Of a DNA stretch of 64,000 nt, positions 8,324 through 15,921 are shown one piece after another (positions within the stretch are counted from its first letter, which is position 1; every line of letters begins with the position of its first letter). A program made the translations under genes and the position numbers. The notes under the pieces are model-generated. The model made no database searches and was not told the DNA's origin. It was given only the letters and a program-made list of their open reading frames with translations. Where the stretch lies: contig OY969774.1 in assembly GCA_963702955.1 (NCBI GenBank), forward strand, positions 186,001 through 250,000, given 5' to 3'. The stretch comes from VRUE01 sp963702955 (GTDB taxonomy: Bacteria; Actinomycetota; Thermoleophilia; Solirubrobacterales; 70-9).

Positions 8324-9028
8324 GTGACTCGCGTCGGCGTCGCACGCGGCTCGCGGGCCGCCGCCGCCGCCCTCGCCTGCGCCGGCTCGGAGCCCGACCG
8401 CGCCGGTCTGCTGATCGACCTCGACGAGGGACGTGCGCCCCGCCCCTCGCTGCTCGCCACCGCGGCCGCCCGCGCGCTGGAGGAGCGGCTGGCGGTCCAC
8501 CTGCCGGAGGCGGGCGTCGCCTCACGGGGCAGCACCTGTCATCTGAAGCTGCCGGGCGAGCGCGACGGGGCCGCGCAGATCGCCGCAGCGTTGCCGCTCG
8601 TCCGCGACTCGGTCGCCGTCATCCATCTGCCCCCGGCGCTGCTGCAGCCGGCGCTGACCGATCCCCGTATCGGCCCCACCGCGGCGCTGCTCCGCGCCGA
8701 CCTCGACGAAGACAAGTCCCTCGCCGCGCTTGCCGTCCGTGACATGGTCTCGCGGGGCCTGCGCGTAGTCGTCCTCAAGCGTTCCCTCCCATGGCTGGTA
8801 GGTCGGGGGGCGTTGCTCGGAGCGCTTCCGGCAGGGGGTAAGGCGTTTCCGGTCGCGCTACCCGGTCGCCTTCTCCATAGTGCTGACAAAAACGTTCCAC
8901 GTTGCTACGATGGAAAGGATGAGTCGAAAAGTGACCGACAAGAGACTCCGCAAGGGGGCCGGCAGGGATTTGCGGGTGCTCGACGGCGGCAAGGTTTTGC
9001 CCGACCGAACCGCGAGGCCGGCCAGTGA
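8324..9028 (+). CDS. Unknown protein; C-terminus reads into toxin-antitoxin genes
   Basis: Unrecognised protein. From GTG 8324 it reads VTRVGVARGSRAAAAALACAG, resembling the opening strand and helix of a TadZ/MinD-like fold but with no Walker A lysine. Residues up to about 185 (8324-8875) have the usual high-GC codon use. The last ~50 codons (after 8875) become Arg/Gln/Gly-rich and run in a different frame through the promoter and first third of the Phd-type antitoxin gene. The original 3' end was therefore probably lost when the toxin-antitoxin cassette arrived. Translation could formally start at ATG 8258, but that would put a strong hairpin inside the gene. Role in the Tad locus is guessed from position only. 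Confidence 0.5.
   Translation: MTRVGVARGSRAAAAALACAGSEPDRAGLLIDLDEGRAPRPSLLATAAARALEERLAVHLPEAGVASRGSTCHLKLPGERDGAAQIAAALPLVRDSVAVIHLPPALLQPALTDPRIGPTAALLRADLDEDKSLAALAVRDMVSRGLRVVVLKRSLPWLVGRGALLGALPAGGKAFPVALPGRLLHSADKNVPRCYDGKDESKSDRQETPQGGRQGFAGARRRQGFARPNREAGQ
8883..8918 (+). promoter_or_regulatory. Leaderless promoter of the Phd-type antitoxin
   Basis: CTGACA at 8883-8888 (-35) and TACGAT at 8906-8911 (-10) are separated by exactly 17 bp, and the -10 is followed by 7 nt and then ATG 8919. Transcription would begin at the A of the start codon. This is the clearest -35/-10 pair in the window and fixes the antitoxin start. Confidence 0.65.
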
Positions 9029-9239
9029 GCAACTCGGCAAGCGCCGTCAGCTCATCCCGAGAGACGAGCTTCTTGCTGTGTTCGAGGACGCTCCGACTAT
9101 CGACTACGAGGAGCTCCGAGCCGATCTCGACGCCGTTGCCGATCAAACACCGTGGGGTTGGGACGACTGGGAAGCGTGGGCTGATCGACACGTCCGTCGC
9201 GGTGGTGCTGGCAACGATCGATCGAGAGAGGCTCCCTGA
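8919..9239 (+). CDS. Phd/YefM-type antitoxin
   Basis: 106 residues. The N-terminal half (SRKVTDKRLRKGAGRDLRVLDGGK) aligns with the Phd DNA-binding fold, although some usual residues are replaced. The second half (IPRDELLAVFEDAPTIDYEELRADLDAV) is the helical toxin-binding tail typical of actinobacterial VapB partners of PIN toxins. The family neutralises the toxin and represses its own operon. ATG 8919 is chosen because it sits 7 nt after a -10 hexamer; ATG 8910 is in frame just upstream. The 3' end overlaps the toxin gene, normal for such operons, though the ~100-nt overlap is long. Confidence 0.75.
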   Translation: MSRKVTDKRLRKGAGRDLRVLDGGKVLPDRTARPASEQLGKRRQLIPRDELLAVFEDAPTIDYEELRADLDAVADQTPWGWDDWEAWADRHVRRGGAGNDRSREAP

Positions 9240-9570
9240 AACTGTCGCGGTGTTGACTCTGACGATTGCTGAGCTGGTAGCCGGTCCGCGTGGAGTCGAG
9301 CAGGACCTCAAACGGGTACGGCGCCAAAGCCACCTTCGGTATGTGCAAGCCAATGTCGAATCGATCAGCTTCGATCTCCGCTGCGCTCGTGCCTACGGTT
9401 CGATCTACGGGGCGACCGTCCGTGCCGGCCGTAAGCCACGAGGATCGCGCGCGATAGATCTGCCGATCGCCGCGACCGCCCTCGCCGACGATCTTCCGCT
9501 CTACACGCTGAACGTCAAGGATCTGCGTGGCCTCGAGGACCTGATCGAGATCGTCAACGTCGGTGCCTGA
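9136..9570 (+). CDS. PIN-domain toxin (VapC-like)
   Basis: PIN-domain endoribonuclease, the toxin of the pair. Catalytic acidic residues can be placed: GLIDTSVAVVL (first Asp), TIAELVAGP (Glu) and RAIDLPIAATALADDLPLYTLNVKDL (third and fourth acidic positions). About 144 residues from TTG 9136. No ATG or GTG lies close to the conserved start, so translation probably begins at this TTG or is coupled to the antitoxin. VapC toxins usually cut tRNA or rRNA; the target here is unknown. Confidence 0.75.
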   Translation: MPIKHRGVGTTGKRGLIDTSVAVVLATIDRERLPETVAVLTLTIAELVAGPRGVEQDLKRVRRQSHLRYVQANVESISFDLRCARAYGSIYGATVRAGRKPRGSRAIDLPIAATALADDLPLYTLNVKDLRGLEDLIEIVNVGA

Positions 9571-9662
9571 CTCTCTTGGTCTTCCGCGCTCCGTAATTCG
9601 CCGCGCCCGGATTGCTCGGAATCACGGATGATCCCGGCTCTCGCGCTCTCTACGTTGAACCG

Positions 9663-10262
9663 ATGGAGGGGCTGAGGCCTACGTTCGAGGTGCGCATCCA
9701 CGGTCGCGGGGGCCAGGGGGTGGTGACCGCCGCCGAGCTGCTCTCGGTCGCCGCCTTCGATGAGGGTCGCCACGCGCAGGCCTTTCCCAGCTTCGGCTCG
9801 GAGCGGACCGGGGCGCCGGTCGTCTCCTTCTGCCGTTTCGGCGAGACGCCGATCCGCACCCGCGAACCGGTTGCCGAGCCCGACGCGCTGATCGTCCAGG
9901 ACCCGACTCTTCTGCACCAGGTCGACCTCTTCGCCGGCCTGCGGCCCGACGGCTACGTGCTGCTCAACAGCAGCCGCGGCTTCGACGAGCTCGGCCTCGG
10001 CGAGCTGGCCGAGCGGTTCCGCCCCGAGCGCCTGCTCGCCGTTCCGGCGACCGAGATCGCCCGCCATCACCTCGGCCGGCCGCTGCCCAACGCGGCGCTG
10101 CTCGGCGGCTTCGCGGCGCTGACCGGGGCCCTGAGGCTCGACTCTGTCACGGCGGCAATCGCCGAACGCTTTCACGGCGCCACCGGCGAGGGCAATGTCG
10201 CCGCCGCGACGGCCTGTTTCGAGCAGGTCGAGCGCGAGACCGCCGGAGCCGCGAGTGCTTAG
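9663..10262 (+). CDS. 2-oxoacid:acceptor oxidoreductase, gamma subunit
   Basis: 199 residues of the POR gamma domain family. The signature EVRIHGRGGQGVVTAAELLSV and AFPSFGSERTGAPVVSF are diagnostic. This subunit helps bind coenzyme A in pyruvate, ketoisovalerate or related ferredoxin oxidoreductases. ATG 9663 is chosen: a TACGTT hexamer ends 6 nt upstream. It is the first gene of a four-gene operon with overlapping ends; its stop lies inside the start of the alpha gene. Substrate cannot be deduced: pyruvate, 2-oxoglutarate, branched-chain and aryl-glyoxylate enzymes all share this architecture. Confidence 0.9.
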   Translation: MEGLRPTFEVRIHGRGGQGVVTAAELLSVAAFDEGRHAQAFPSFGSERTGAPVVSFCRFGETPIRTREPVAEPDALIVQDPTLLHQVDLFAGLRPDGYVLLNSSRGFDELGLGELAERFRPERLLAVPATEIARHHLGRPLPNAALLGGFAALTGALRLDSVTAAIAERFHGATGEGNVAAATACFEQVERETAGAASA

Positions 10263-11508
10263 GCAGCTGGAGGGATCGGCCGCGGTGGCCGAGACGGTGG
10301 CGCGCTGCCGTCCGGAGGTCGTCTGCGCCTACCCGATCTCGCCCCAGACCCATATCGTCGAGGGCCTCTCCGACTTCGTCCGATCCGGCGAGCTCGACCG
10401 CTGCGAGTACGTCATGGTCGAGTCCGAGTTCGCGGCGATGTCGGTCTGCATCGGCGCCTCGGCGACCGGCGCCCGCGCCTACACGGCGACCGCCAGCCAG
10501 GGCCTGCTCTACATGGCCGAGGCCCTCTACAACGCCTCCGGCCTCGGCCTGCCGATCGTGATGACCGTCGCCAACCGGGCGATCGGCGCCCCGATCAACA
10601 TCTGGAACGACCACTCCGACGCGATGTCCCAGCGCGACTGCGGCTGGATCCAGCTCTACGCCGAGGACAACCAGGAGGCCGCCGACCTGCACGTCCAGGC
10701 CTTCGCGATCGCCGAGCGGCTCTCGCTGCCGGTGATGGTCTGCATGGACGGCTTCGTCCTCACCCACGCCTACGAGCGGGTCGACGTGCCGACCGCCGAG
10801 CAGGTCGACGCCTTCCTGCCGCCGTTCGAGCCGCGCCAGGTGCTCGATCCGGACGAGCCGGTGACGATCGGGGCGATGGTCGGGCCGGAGGCCTTTACCG
10901 AGGTCAAGTACCTGGCCCACGCCAAGCAGATGCAGGCGCTCGACGCGATCCCCGCGGTCGCCGCGGACTTCGAGCGGGCGTTCGGGCGACCCTCGGGCGG
11001 CCTGCTGCGCGGCTACAGGCTGGAGGACGCCGAGACCGTCGTCGTCGCGCTCGGCTCGGTCCTCGGCACGATCGAGGACACGATCGACGAAATGCGCGAG
11101 GCGGGGGAGAGCATCGGCGCGCTGGCGATCAAGTCGTTCCGGCCCTTCCCGCTGGAGGAGGTGCGGGCGGCGCTGGCCGGCGCCAAGCGGGTCGTCGTGC
11201 TCGAGAAGGCGCTGGCGGTGGGGGTCGGCGGGATCGTCTCCGCCAACGTCCGCATGGCGCTGTCGGGAATCCAGCTGCACGGCTACACGGTGATCGCCGG
11301 CCTCGGCGGCCGCTCGATCACGAAGAAGTCGCTGCGGGCGCTGTTCGCCGAGGCGATCGCCGACCGGCTGGCGCCGCTCACCTTTCTCGACCTCGATCGC
11401 GAGCGGGTCGAGGCCGAGCTGGCGCGGATGGCGGCCGGCGGTCGCAGCGGCCCGCACGCCGAGAACATCCTGCGGGAAACCGGCATCGTCGCCGGGGGGC
11501 CGCACTGA
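10255..11508 (+). CDS. 2-oxoacid:acceptor oxidoreductase, alpha subunit
   Basis: 417 residues, PorA-like with the pyrimidine-binding domain of a thiamine diphosphate enzyme followed by domain II. Motifs: YPISPQTHIVEGLSDFV, VESEFAAMSVCIGASATGAR, TATASQGLLYMAEALYNASG, NRAIGAPINIWNDHSDAMS. The start is GTG 10255, overlapping the gamma stop by 8 nt; its own stop overlaps the beta start as TGATG. Together with gamma and beta it forms the core that decarboxylates a 2-oxoacid to an acyl-CoA and passes electrons to iron-sulfur clusters. The NIWNDHSD segment also resembles phenylglyoxylate oxidoreductase (PadG), so an aromatic substrate is possible. Confidence 0.9.
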   Translation: MLRQLEGSAAVAETVARCRPEVVCAYPISPQTHIVEGLSDFVRSGELDRCEYVMVESEFAAMSVCIGASATGARAYTATASQGLLYMAEALYNASGLGLPIVMTVANRAIGAPINIWNDHSDAMSQRDCGWIQLYAEDNQEAADLHVQAFAIAERLSLPVMVCMDGFVLTHAYERVDVPTAEQVDAFLPPFEPRQVLDPDEPVTIGAMVGPEAFTEVKYLAHAKQMQALDAIPAVAADFERAFGRPSGGLLRGYRLEDAETVVVALGSVLGTIEDTIDEMREAGESIGALAIKSFRPFPLEEVRAALAGAKRVVVLEKALAVGVGGIVSANVRMALSGIQLHGYTVIAGLGGRSITKKSLRALFAEAIADRLAPLTFLDLDRERVEAELARMAAGGRSGPHAENILRETGIVAGGPH

Positions 11509-12521
11509 TGGCCGAGCAGCGGGTGCGCTTCTACCAGGTGGGCAGCTTCGCCGCCGGCAACCGCCTGCTCGACGCCGAGCAGCGCACCGTGCAGGCGCGG
11601 ATGGACCGCTCCAACACGCTCACCTCCGGCCACCGCGCCTGCCAGGGCTGCGGCGAGGCGCTCGGCGCCCGCTACGCGCTCGACGCGGCGATGCGGGCGA
11701 CCGGCGGCAAGCTGATCGCCGCCAACGCGACCGGCTGCCTCGAGGTCTTCTCGACCCCGTTCCCCGAGTCCTCATGGCAGATGCCCTGGATCCACTCGCT
11801 GTTCGGCAACGCGCCGGCGGTCGCCACCGGCGTCGCCGCGGCGCTGAAGGCGAAGGGACGCGAGGACATCCGCGTGGTCGGCCAGGGCGGCGACGGCGGC
11901 ACCGTCAACATCGGCTTCGGCTGCCTCTCGGGGATGTTCGAGCGAGGCGACGACGTGCTTTACGTCTGCTACGACAACGAGGCCTACATGAACACCGGCG
12001 TGCAGCGCTCGGGGGCGACGCCGCCCGCCGCCCGCACCGCGAACACCAAACCGATCGGCCCGGACCATCCCGGCAACGACTTCGGTCAGGGCAAGGACAT
12101 GCCGCGGATCGCGATGGCGCACGGCATCCCCTACGTCGCCACCGCCACGGTCGCCGACCTGCACGACCTCGAGCACAAGGTCGAGCGGGCGATGGAGCTG
12201 CACGGCGCGCGCTACCTGCACGTCTTCGTCCCCTGCCCGCTCGGCTGGGGGGCGGACTCGGCCGACACGGTGAAGCTCGCGCGCCTGGTCGTCGAGAGCG
12301 GCCTCTTCCCGGTCTTCGAAGCCGAGCGCGGCGAGGTGGTCGGCGTCTCGAAGATCCGCCGCCAGGTCCCGGTCGAGGAGTACCTGCGGCCGCAGCGCCG
12401 CTACGCGCACCTGTTCGGCGAGCCGCCGCGGCGCGACGTGATCGAGCGGCTGCAGGCGATCGCCGACGCCAACATCCGCCGCTACGGACTGCTGGACGAG
12501 CCGGAGGAGGCTGCCTCGTGA
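11508..12521 (+). CDS. 2-oxoacid:acceptor oxidoreductase, beta subunit
   Basis: 337 residues, PorB-like. HRACQGCGEALGARYALDA supplies the first cluster cysteines; ANATGCLEVFSTPFPESSW is the conserved Cys region. The thiamine-diphosphate motif reads GQGGDGGTVNIGFGCLSGMF with the Mg-binding continuation CYDNEAYMNTGVQ. ATG 11508 overlaps the alpha stop; the 3' end overlaps the following flavoprotein gene by 4 nt (GTGA). An N-terminal extension of ~35 residues precedes the first cysteine. Confidence 0.92.
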   Translation: MAEQRVRFYQVGSFAAGNRLLDAEQRTVQARMDRSNTLTSGHRACQGCGEALGARYALDAAMRATGGKLIAANATGCLEVFSTPFPESSWQMPWIHSLFGNAPAVATGVAAALKAKGREDIRVVGQGGDGGTVNIGFGCLSGMFERGDDVLYVCYDNEAYMNTGVQRSGATPPAARTANTKPIGPDHPGNDFGQGKDMPRIAMAHGIPYVATATVADLHDLEHKVERAMELHGARYLHVFVPCPLGWGADSADTVKLARLVVESGLFPVFEAERGEVVGVSKIRRQVPVEEYLRPQRRYAHLFGEPPRRDVIERLQAIADANIRRYGLLDEPEEAAS

Positions 12522-14155
12522 AGGACAAGCCCTACGCGATCACCCTCGACGTCGGCTCCAGCCTCGCCAACAAGACCGGCAGCTGGCGGACCGAGCGCGC
12601 CGTCTACGTCAACCGGCTGCCGCCCTGCAACAACGCCTGCCCGGCCGGCGAGAACATCCAGGCCTGGCTGTACGAGGCCGAGGAGGGGGAGGGCGGCTAC
12701 GAGCGCGCCTGGCGCAAGCTGATGGAGGACAACCCGCTGCCGGCGATCATGGGCAGGGTCTGCTACCACCCCTGCGAGACCGCCTGCAACCGGGCCCAGC
12801 TCGACGAGGCGGTCGGCATCCACTCGGTCGAGCGCTTCCTCGGCGACGAGGCGATTGCGCGCGGCTGGGAGGTCGCACCGCCCGCCGAGCCGAGCGGCAA
12901 GCAGGTGCTGGTGGTCGGCTCGGGCCCGTCCGGCCTCTCCGCCGCCTACCACCTGGCCCGGCTCGGCCACGACGTGACGATCCGCGAGGCCGGCTCGCTG
13001 CCGGGTGGGATGATGCGCTTCGGCATTCCCCGCTACCGGCTGCCGCGCGAGGTCCTCGACGCCGAGATAGCGCGCATCCTCGACCTCGGCGTGCGGCTGG
13101 AGCTGAACGCGAAGGTCAACAACGCGCTGGAGGCGATGCGCGACGGCGGCTTCGACGCGACCTTCCTCGCCGTCGGCGCCCACATCGGCCGCCGCGCCTA
13201 CGTCCCGGCCGGCGAGGCCGACCGGATCGTCAACGCGGTGACGCTGCTGGAGAGCATGGAGGGCGAGGAGCGGCCACAGCTCGGCCGCCGCGTCGCCGTC
13301 TACGGCGGCGGCGACACGGCGATGGACGTGGCCCGCACCGCGAAGCGGCTCGGGGCGACCGACGCGGTGGTCGTCTACCGTCGCACCCGCGAGCGGATGC
13401 CGGCCCACGACTTCGAGGTCGAGGAGGCGGCCGAAGAGGGCGTGGAGATGCGCTGGCTCTCCACCGTCAAGCACTTCGAGGACGGCAAGCTGGCGCTCGA
13501 GCGGATGGAGCTGGACGAGACCGGCTTCCCGCAGCCGACCGGAGAGGTCGAGGAGCTGGAGGCCGACTCGCTGGTCCTCGCGCTGGGCCAGGAGGCCGAC
13601 CTCTCGCTGCTCGAGAGAGTGCCCGGGATCGCGGTCTCCGACGGCGTCGTCGAGGTCGGGCCGAACATGATGACCGGCCACCCGGGGATCTTCGCCGGCG
13701 GCGACATGGTCCCGGCCGAGCGCACGGTGACGGTCGGCGTCGGCCACGGCAAGCGCGCGGCGCGACATATGGACGCCTGGCTGCGCGGCGCAGCCTATGA
13801 GCGCCCCCCGAAGCCCCGACTGGCGACCTTCGACACGCTCAACACCTGGTACTACTCCGACGCTCCGCGGGCGGAGCAGCCGCGACTCGAGGCGGCGCGC
13901 CGGGCCTCGAGCTTCGACGAGGTCGTCTCCGGGCTCGACGAGCGCAACGCCCTGTTCGAGGCGCGCCGCTGCCTCTCCTGCGGCACCTGCTTCTCCTGCG
14001 ACAACTGCTACGGGGTCTGCCCCGACAACGCCGTGATCAAGCTCGGCGAGCCGGGCGAGCTCTACGAGATCGACCTCGACTTCTGCAAGGGCTGCGGCCT
14101 CTGCGTCGCCGAGTGCCCCTGCGGCGCGATCGAGATGGTCCCCGAGCAGATCTGA
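12518..14155 (+). CDS. GltD-like NAD(P) oxidoreductase fused to a 2x[4Fe-4S] ferredoxin
   Basis: 545 residues. Order: N-terminal Fer4_20-type cluster region (CNNACPAGENIQ ... CYHPCETACN), FAD site (VVGSGPSGLSAAYHLARLGH), NAD(P) site (VYGGGDTAMDVARTAKRLG), the GltD signature FAGGDMVPAERTV, then a C-terminal ferredoxin domain with two clusters (CLSCGTCFSCDNCYGVCPDN and CKGCGLCVAECPCGAIE). The ferredoxin part matches the delta (PorD) subunit. The protein thus replaces both delta subunit and ferredoxin reductase, and should carry electrons from the 2-oxoacid core to NAD(P)+. Related flavoprotein subunits occur in phenylglyoxylate:NAD oxidoreductase. It is coupled to the beta gene by a GTGA overlap and followed at once by a 26-bp hairpin. 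Confidence 0.9.
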   Translation: MKDKPYAITLDVGSSLANKTGSWRTERAVYVNRLPPCNNACPAGENIQAWLYEAEEGEGGYERAWRKLMEDNPLPAIMGRVCYHPCETACNRAQLDEAVGIHSVERFLGDEAIARGWEVAPPAEPSGKQVLVVGSGPSGLSAAYHLARLGHDVTIREAGSLPGGMMRFGIPRYRLPREVLDAEIARILDLGVRLELNAKVNNALEAMRDGGFDATFLAVGAHIGRRAYVPAGEADRIVNAVTLLESMEGEERPQLGRRVAVYGGGDTAMDVARTAKRLGATDAVVVYRRTRERMPAHDFEVEEAAEEGVEMRWLSTVKHFEDGKLALERMELDETGFPQPTGEVEELEADSLVLALGQEADLSLLERVPGIAVSDGVVEVGPNMMTGHPGIFAGGDMVPAERTVTVGVGHGKRAARHMDAWLRGAAYERPPKPRLATFDTLNTWYYSDAPRAEQPRLEAARRASSFDEVVSGLDERNALFEARRCLSCGTCFSCDNCYGVCPDNAVIKLGEPGELYEIDLDFCKGCGLCVAECPCGAIEMVPEQI

Positions 14156-14208
14156 CCGCCGACGGGCCGATTTCCCACCCCTGGGGTGGGAAATCGGCCC
14201 GTCGGCGG
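14156..14208. terminator. Perfect 26-bp stem palindrome between convergent genes
   Basis: A 53-nt inverted repeat starting on the base after the TGA of the flavoprotein gene. The arms 14156-14181 and 14183-14208 are perfect complements separated by one T; centre ATTTCCCACCCC-T-GGGGTGGGAAAT. It lies 4 bp from the stop of the convergent gene at 14213, so it can serve both strands as a bidirectional terminator. No T-tract follows in either direction. Confidence 0.75.
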
Positions 14209-14212
14209 GGGG

Positions 14213-14665
14213 TTAGGGGCGGGCGGCGTGCCAGGTGCCGACGTCTTCGATCCCCTCGCCCTTGGCGTCGCCCTTCTTCGAGTCTTCGTCGAAGGTGTAG
14301 AGCGGCTTGCCATCGAAGGTCACCTGGCGCATGCCGTTGTCGGGGCGCTTGACGGTGCCGAGCGAGACGGGCCCGGTCGGCTTGACGCCGGCGGCGACGA
14401 CCAGCGGGTGCCAGTCCTTGAGGCAGGAGCCCTTGCAGATGAATTTGCCGCTCTTCTCGACGCTGAGGCTGTACAGCGTGAGGCCGTTGTTGGCGATGAG
14501 GACGGTGTGGCCCAGCGACGGGTTGTTCGCCTCGCTGACGACGCGCTTGCTCGTCTGCGCGGAGGCGAGCGAGCTGAAGAGCCCGGCGACCGCCAGGATC
14601 GCGGCGATCGACAGGGTCGCCCTGGTCAGCAGACGTCGGCGGTGGCTCGTTGCAGATTGCGGCAT
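14213..14665 (-). CDS. Secreted Lipoprotein_15-type repeat protein
   Basis: 150 residues with a basic N-terminus and a signal peptide (about residues 12-37, ending LASAQT), no lipobox cysteine. The mature part holds two copies of the COG4315 secreted repeat: the first with IANNGLTLYSLSVEKSGKFIC-type sequence and CLKDWHPLV, the second with FDGKPLYTFDEDSKKGDAKGEG. Proteins of this family are exported, of unknown biochemical role, often near redox genes. A Shine-Dalgarno (GAGGAG) precedes ATG 14665. It converges on the oxidoreductase operon with a shared palindrome between. Confidence 0.85.
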   Translation of the reverse strand: MPQSATSHRRRLLTRATLSIAAILAVAGLFSSLASAQTSKRVVSEANNPSLGHTVLIANNGLTLYSLSVEKSGKFICKGSCLKDWHPLVVAAGVKPTGPVSLGTVKRPDNGMRQVTFDGKPLYTFDEDSKKGDAKGEGIEDVGTWHAARP

Positions 14666-14757
14666 GGCGCTCCTCGGGTCGGTTGCGGCTCGTCAATGCT
14701 TACGGATCGGAGCGGCCGAAGGTTCGATGGCCGCACCCGGCGGATCGGAGAGCCGGC

Positions 14758-15921
14758 TCAGGGTTGGGCCTTGAACGGCCTGCCGGCGGCCAGGTCGAGC
14801 GGATCTTCGGGCGCGTCGCCGAAGCGCCAGACCTGGCGTTTGCTGCCGCTGGGGCCGAGGACGACGGCGATCGTGCCGAGCTTCTTACCGGCGTCGTCGC
14901 TGCCGGAGGTGAAGTGGATCCCCAGTTTGTAGTCGAGCGAGTGATCGGCGCCGCTCTGCGTCGTCGGCTCCAGCCCCTCGCGCAGCTCTTCCATCGCGAC
15001 CCGGTGGGGGAAGTTGTATTTGCCGCCGCCGGCGACGGAGGAGACCAGGCTGACCCCCGGATCGACCTTCTCCACCAGCTCGAGGTTGAGCCCGTGCTTG
15101 GAGCCGTGGTGGGGGACCTTGAAGACGTCGGCCTTCAACGGTTCGACCCCGCGGGCTTTGCGCAGCGCTTCGGCGACGGCCGTTCCGACGGCTTCGAGCT
15201 GCGGGTTGTCGTGCAGCACCTCCGACCAGGAGTCGGTCTGCGCGTCGGCGCCGAGCAGCAGGGTCGCCCCGGCGGGCAGCTTTTCGAAGCTGCCGTCTTT
15301 GCCGGGGATGTAATAGCGGCGGGCGGGGAAGTCGATCTTCAGCGCGATCGAGCTGTTGTTGGGATCGACCCCGTAGCTGTCGTAGCGGTTCTTGAGGGCG
15401 ATCGCGGGCGCGAGCACGGTGACTTTCACCTGGTCGATGAAGCGGACGGTGCCGCTGCTGGGCTGGATGTGGTCGAACGCGGCGCCTTCGAGGGCTTCCA
15501 TCATGCGGAAGTAGCTCGCCGTCGCCATGAAGTAGCCGGACTCCATGAAGGAGCCGATCTGGCCGGCGCGGGCTTTGAGGAAGCTGCCCATGCCGGCGAT
15601 GTGGTCGGCGTGCGGGTGGGTGGCGACGACCAGCTCGAGCGGCGTGCCTTCCTTGTCCAGCAGTCCGGCGGCTTGCAGCGCGTCGATCAGGCGGCCGAGC
15701 TTGGCGTCGTCGAGGACGTCGACGACGATCGCCTTGCGCGAGCGGACGCCTTTGCCGCGTTCCTCCTCGGGCAGGAGCAGGATCTGGGTGTCGCCGTCGC
15801 CGACGTTGAGGACGAAGTGGACGAGGTCGTCGGGGTCGATGCTCGTCGCGAACCCGCCGGCGGGCCCGAAGCAGGAGGCCGGGACGTCGGTGGTGACCGG
15901 GGTGGCGGTCGCGGGGCTCAC
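14758..15921 (-). CDS. ComEC-like metallo-beta-lactamase-fold hydrolase
   Basis: 387 residues. Core metal motif THPHADHIAG (His102, His104, Asp106, His107) and VPHHGSKHG further on are the ComEC/Rec2 subclass signatures; the ...NVGDGDTQILLL strand is the usual first strand. No transmembrane helices, so this is the soluble nuclease/phosphodiesterase-like module without the DNA channel. The start overlaps the stop of the upstream gene (15918-16460) by 4 nt, so the two are an obligate pair. Soluble ComEC-type hydrolases appear in several bacterial conflict systems, but no such partner is recognised here. Substrate unknown. Confidence 0.8.
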   Translation of the reverse strand: MSPATATPVTTDVPASCFGPAGGFATSIDPDDLVHFVLNVGDGDTQILLLPEEERGKGVRSRKAIVVDVLDDAKLGRLIDALQAAGLLDKEGTPLELVVATHPHADHIAGMGSFLKARAGQIGSFMESGYFMATASYFRMMEALEGAAFDHIQPSSGTVRFIDQVKVTVLAPAIALKNRYDSYGVDPNNSSIALKIDFPARRYYIPGKDGSFEKLPAGATLLLGADAQTDSWSEVLHDNPQLEAVGTAVAEALRKARGVEPLKADVFKVPHHGSKHGLNLELVEKVDPGVSLVSSVAGGGKYNFPHRVAMEELREGLEPTTQSGADHSLDYKLGIHFTSGSDDAGKKLGTIAVVLGPSGSKRQVWRFGDAPEDPLDLAAGRPFKAQP

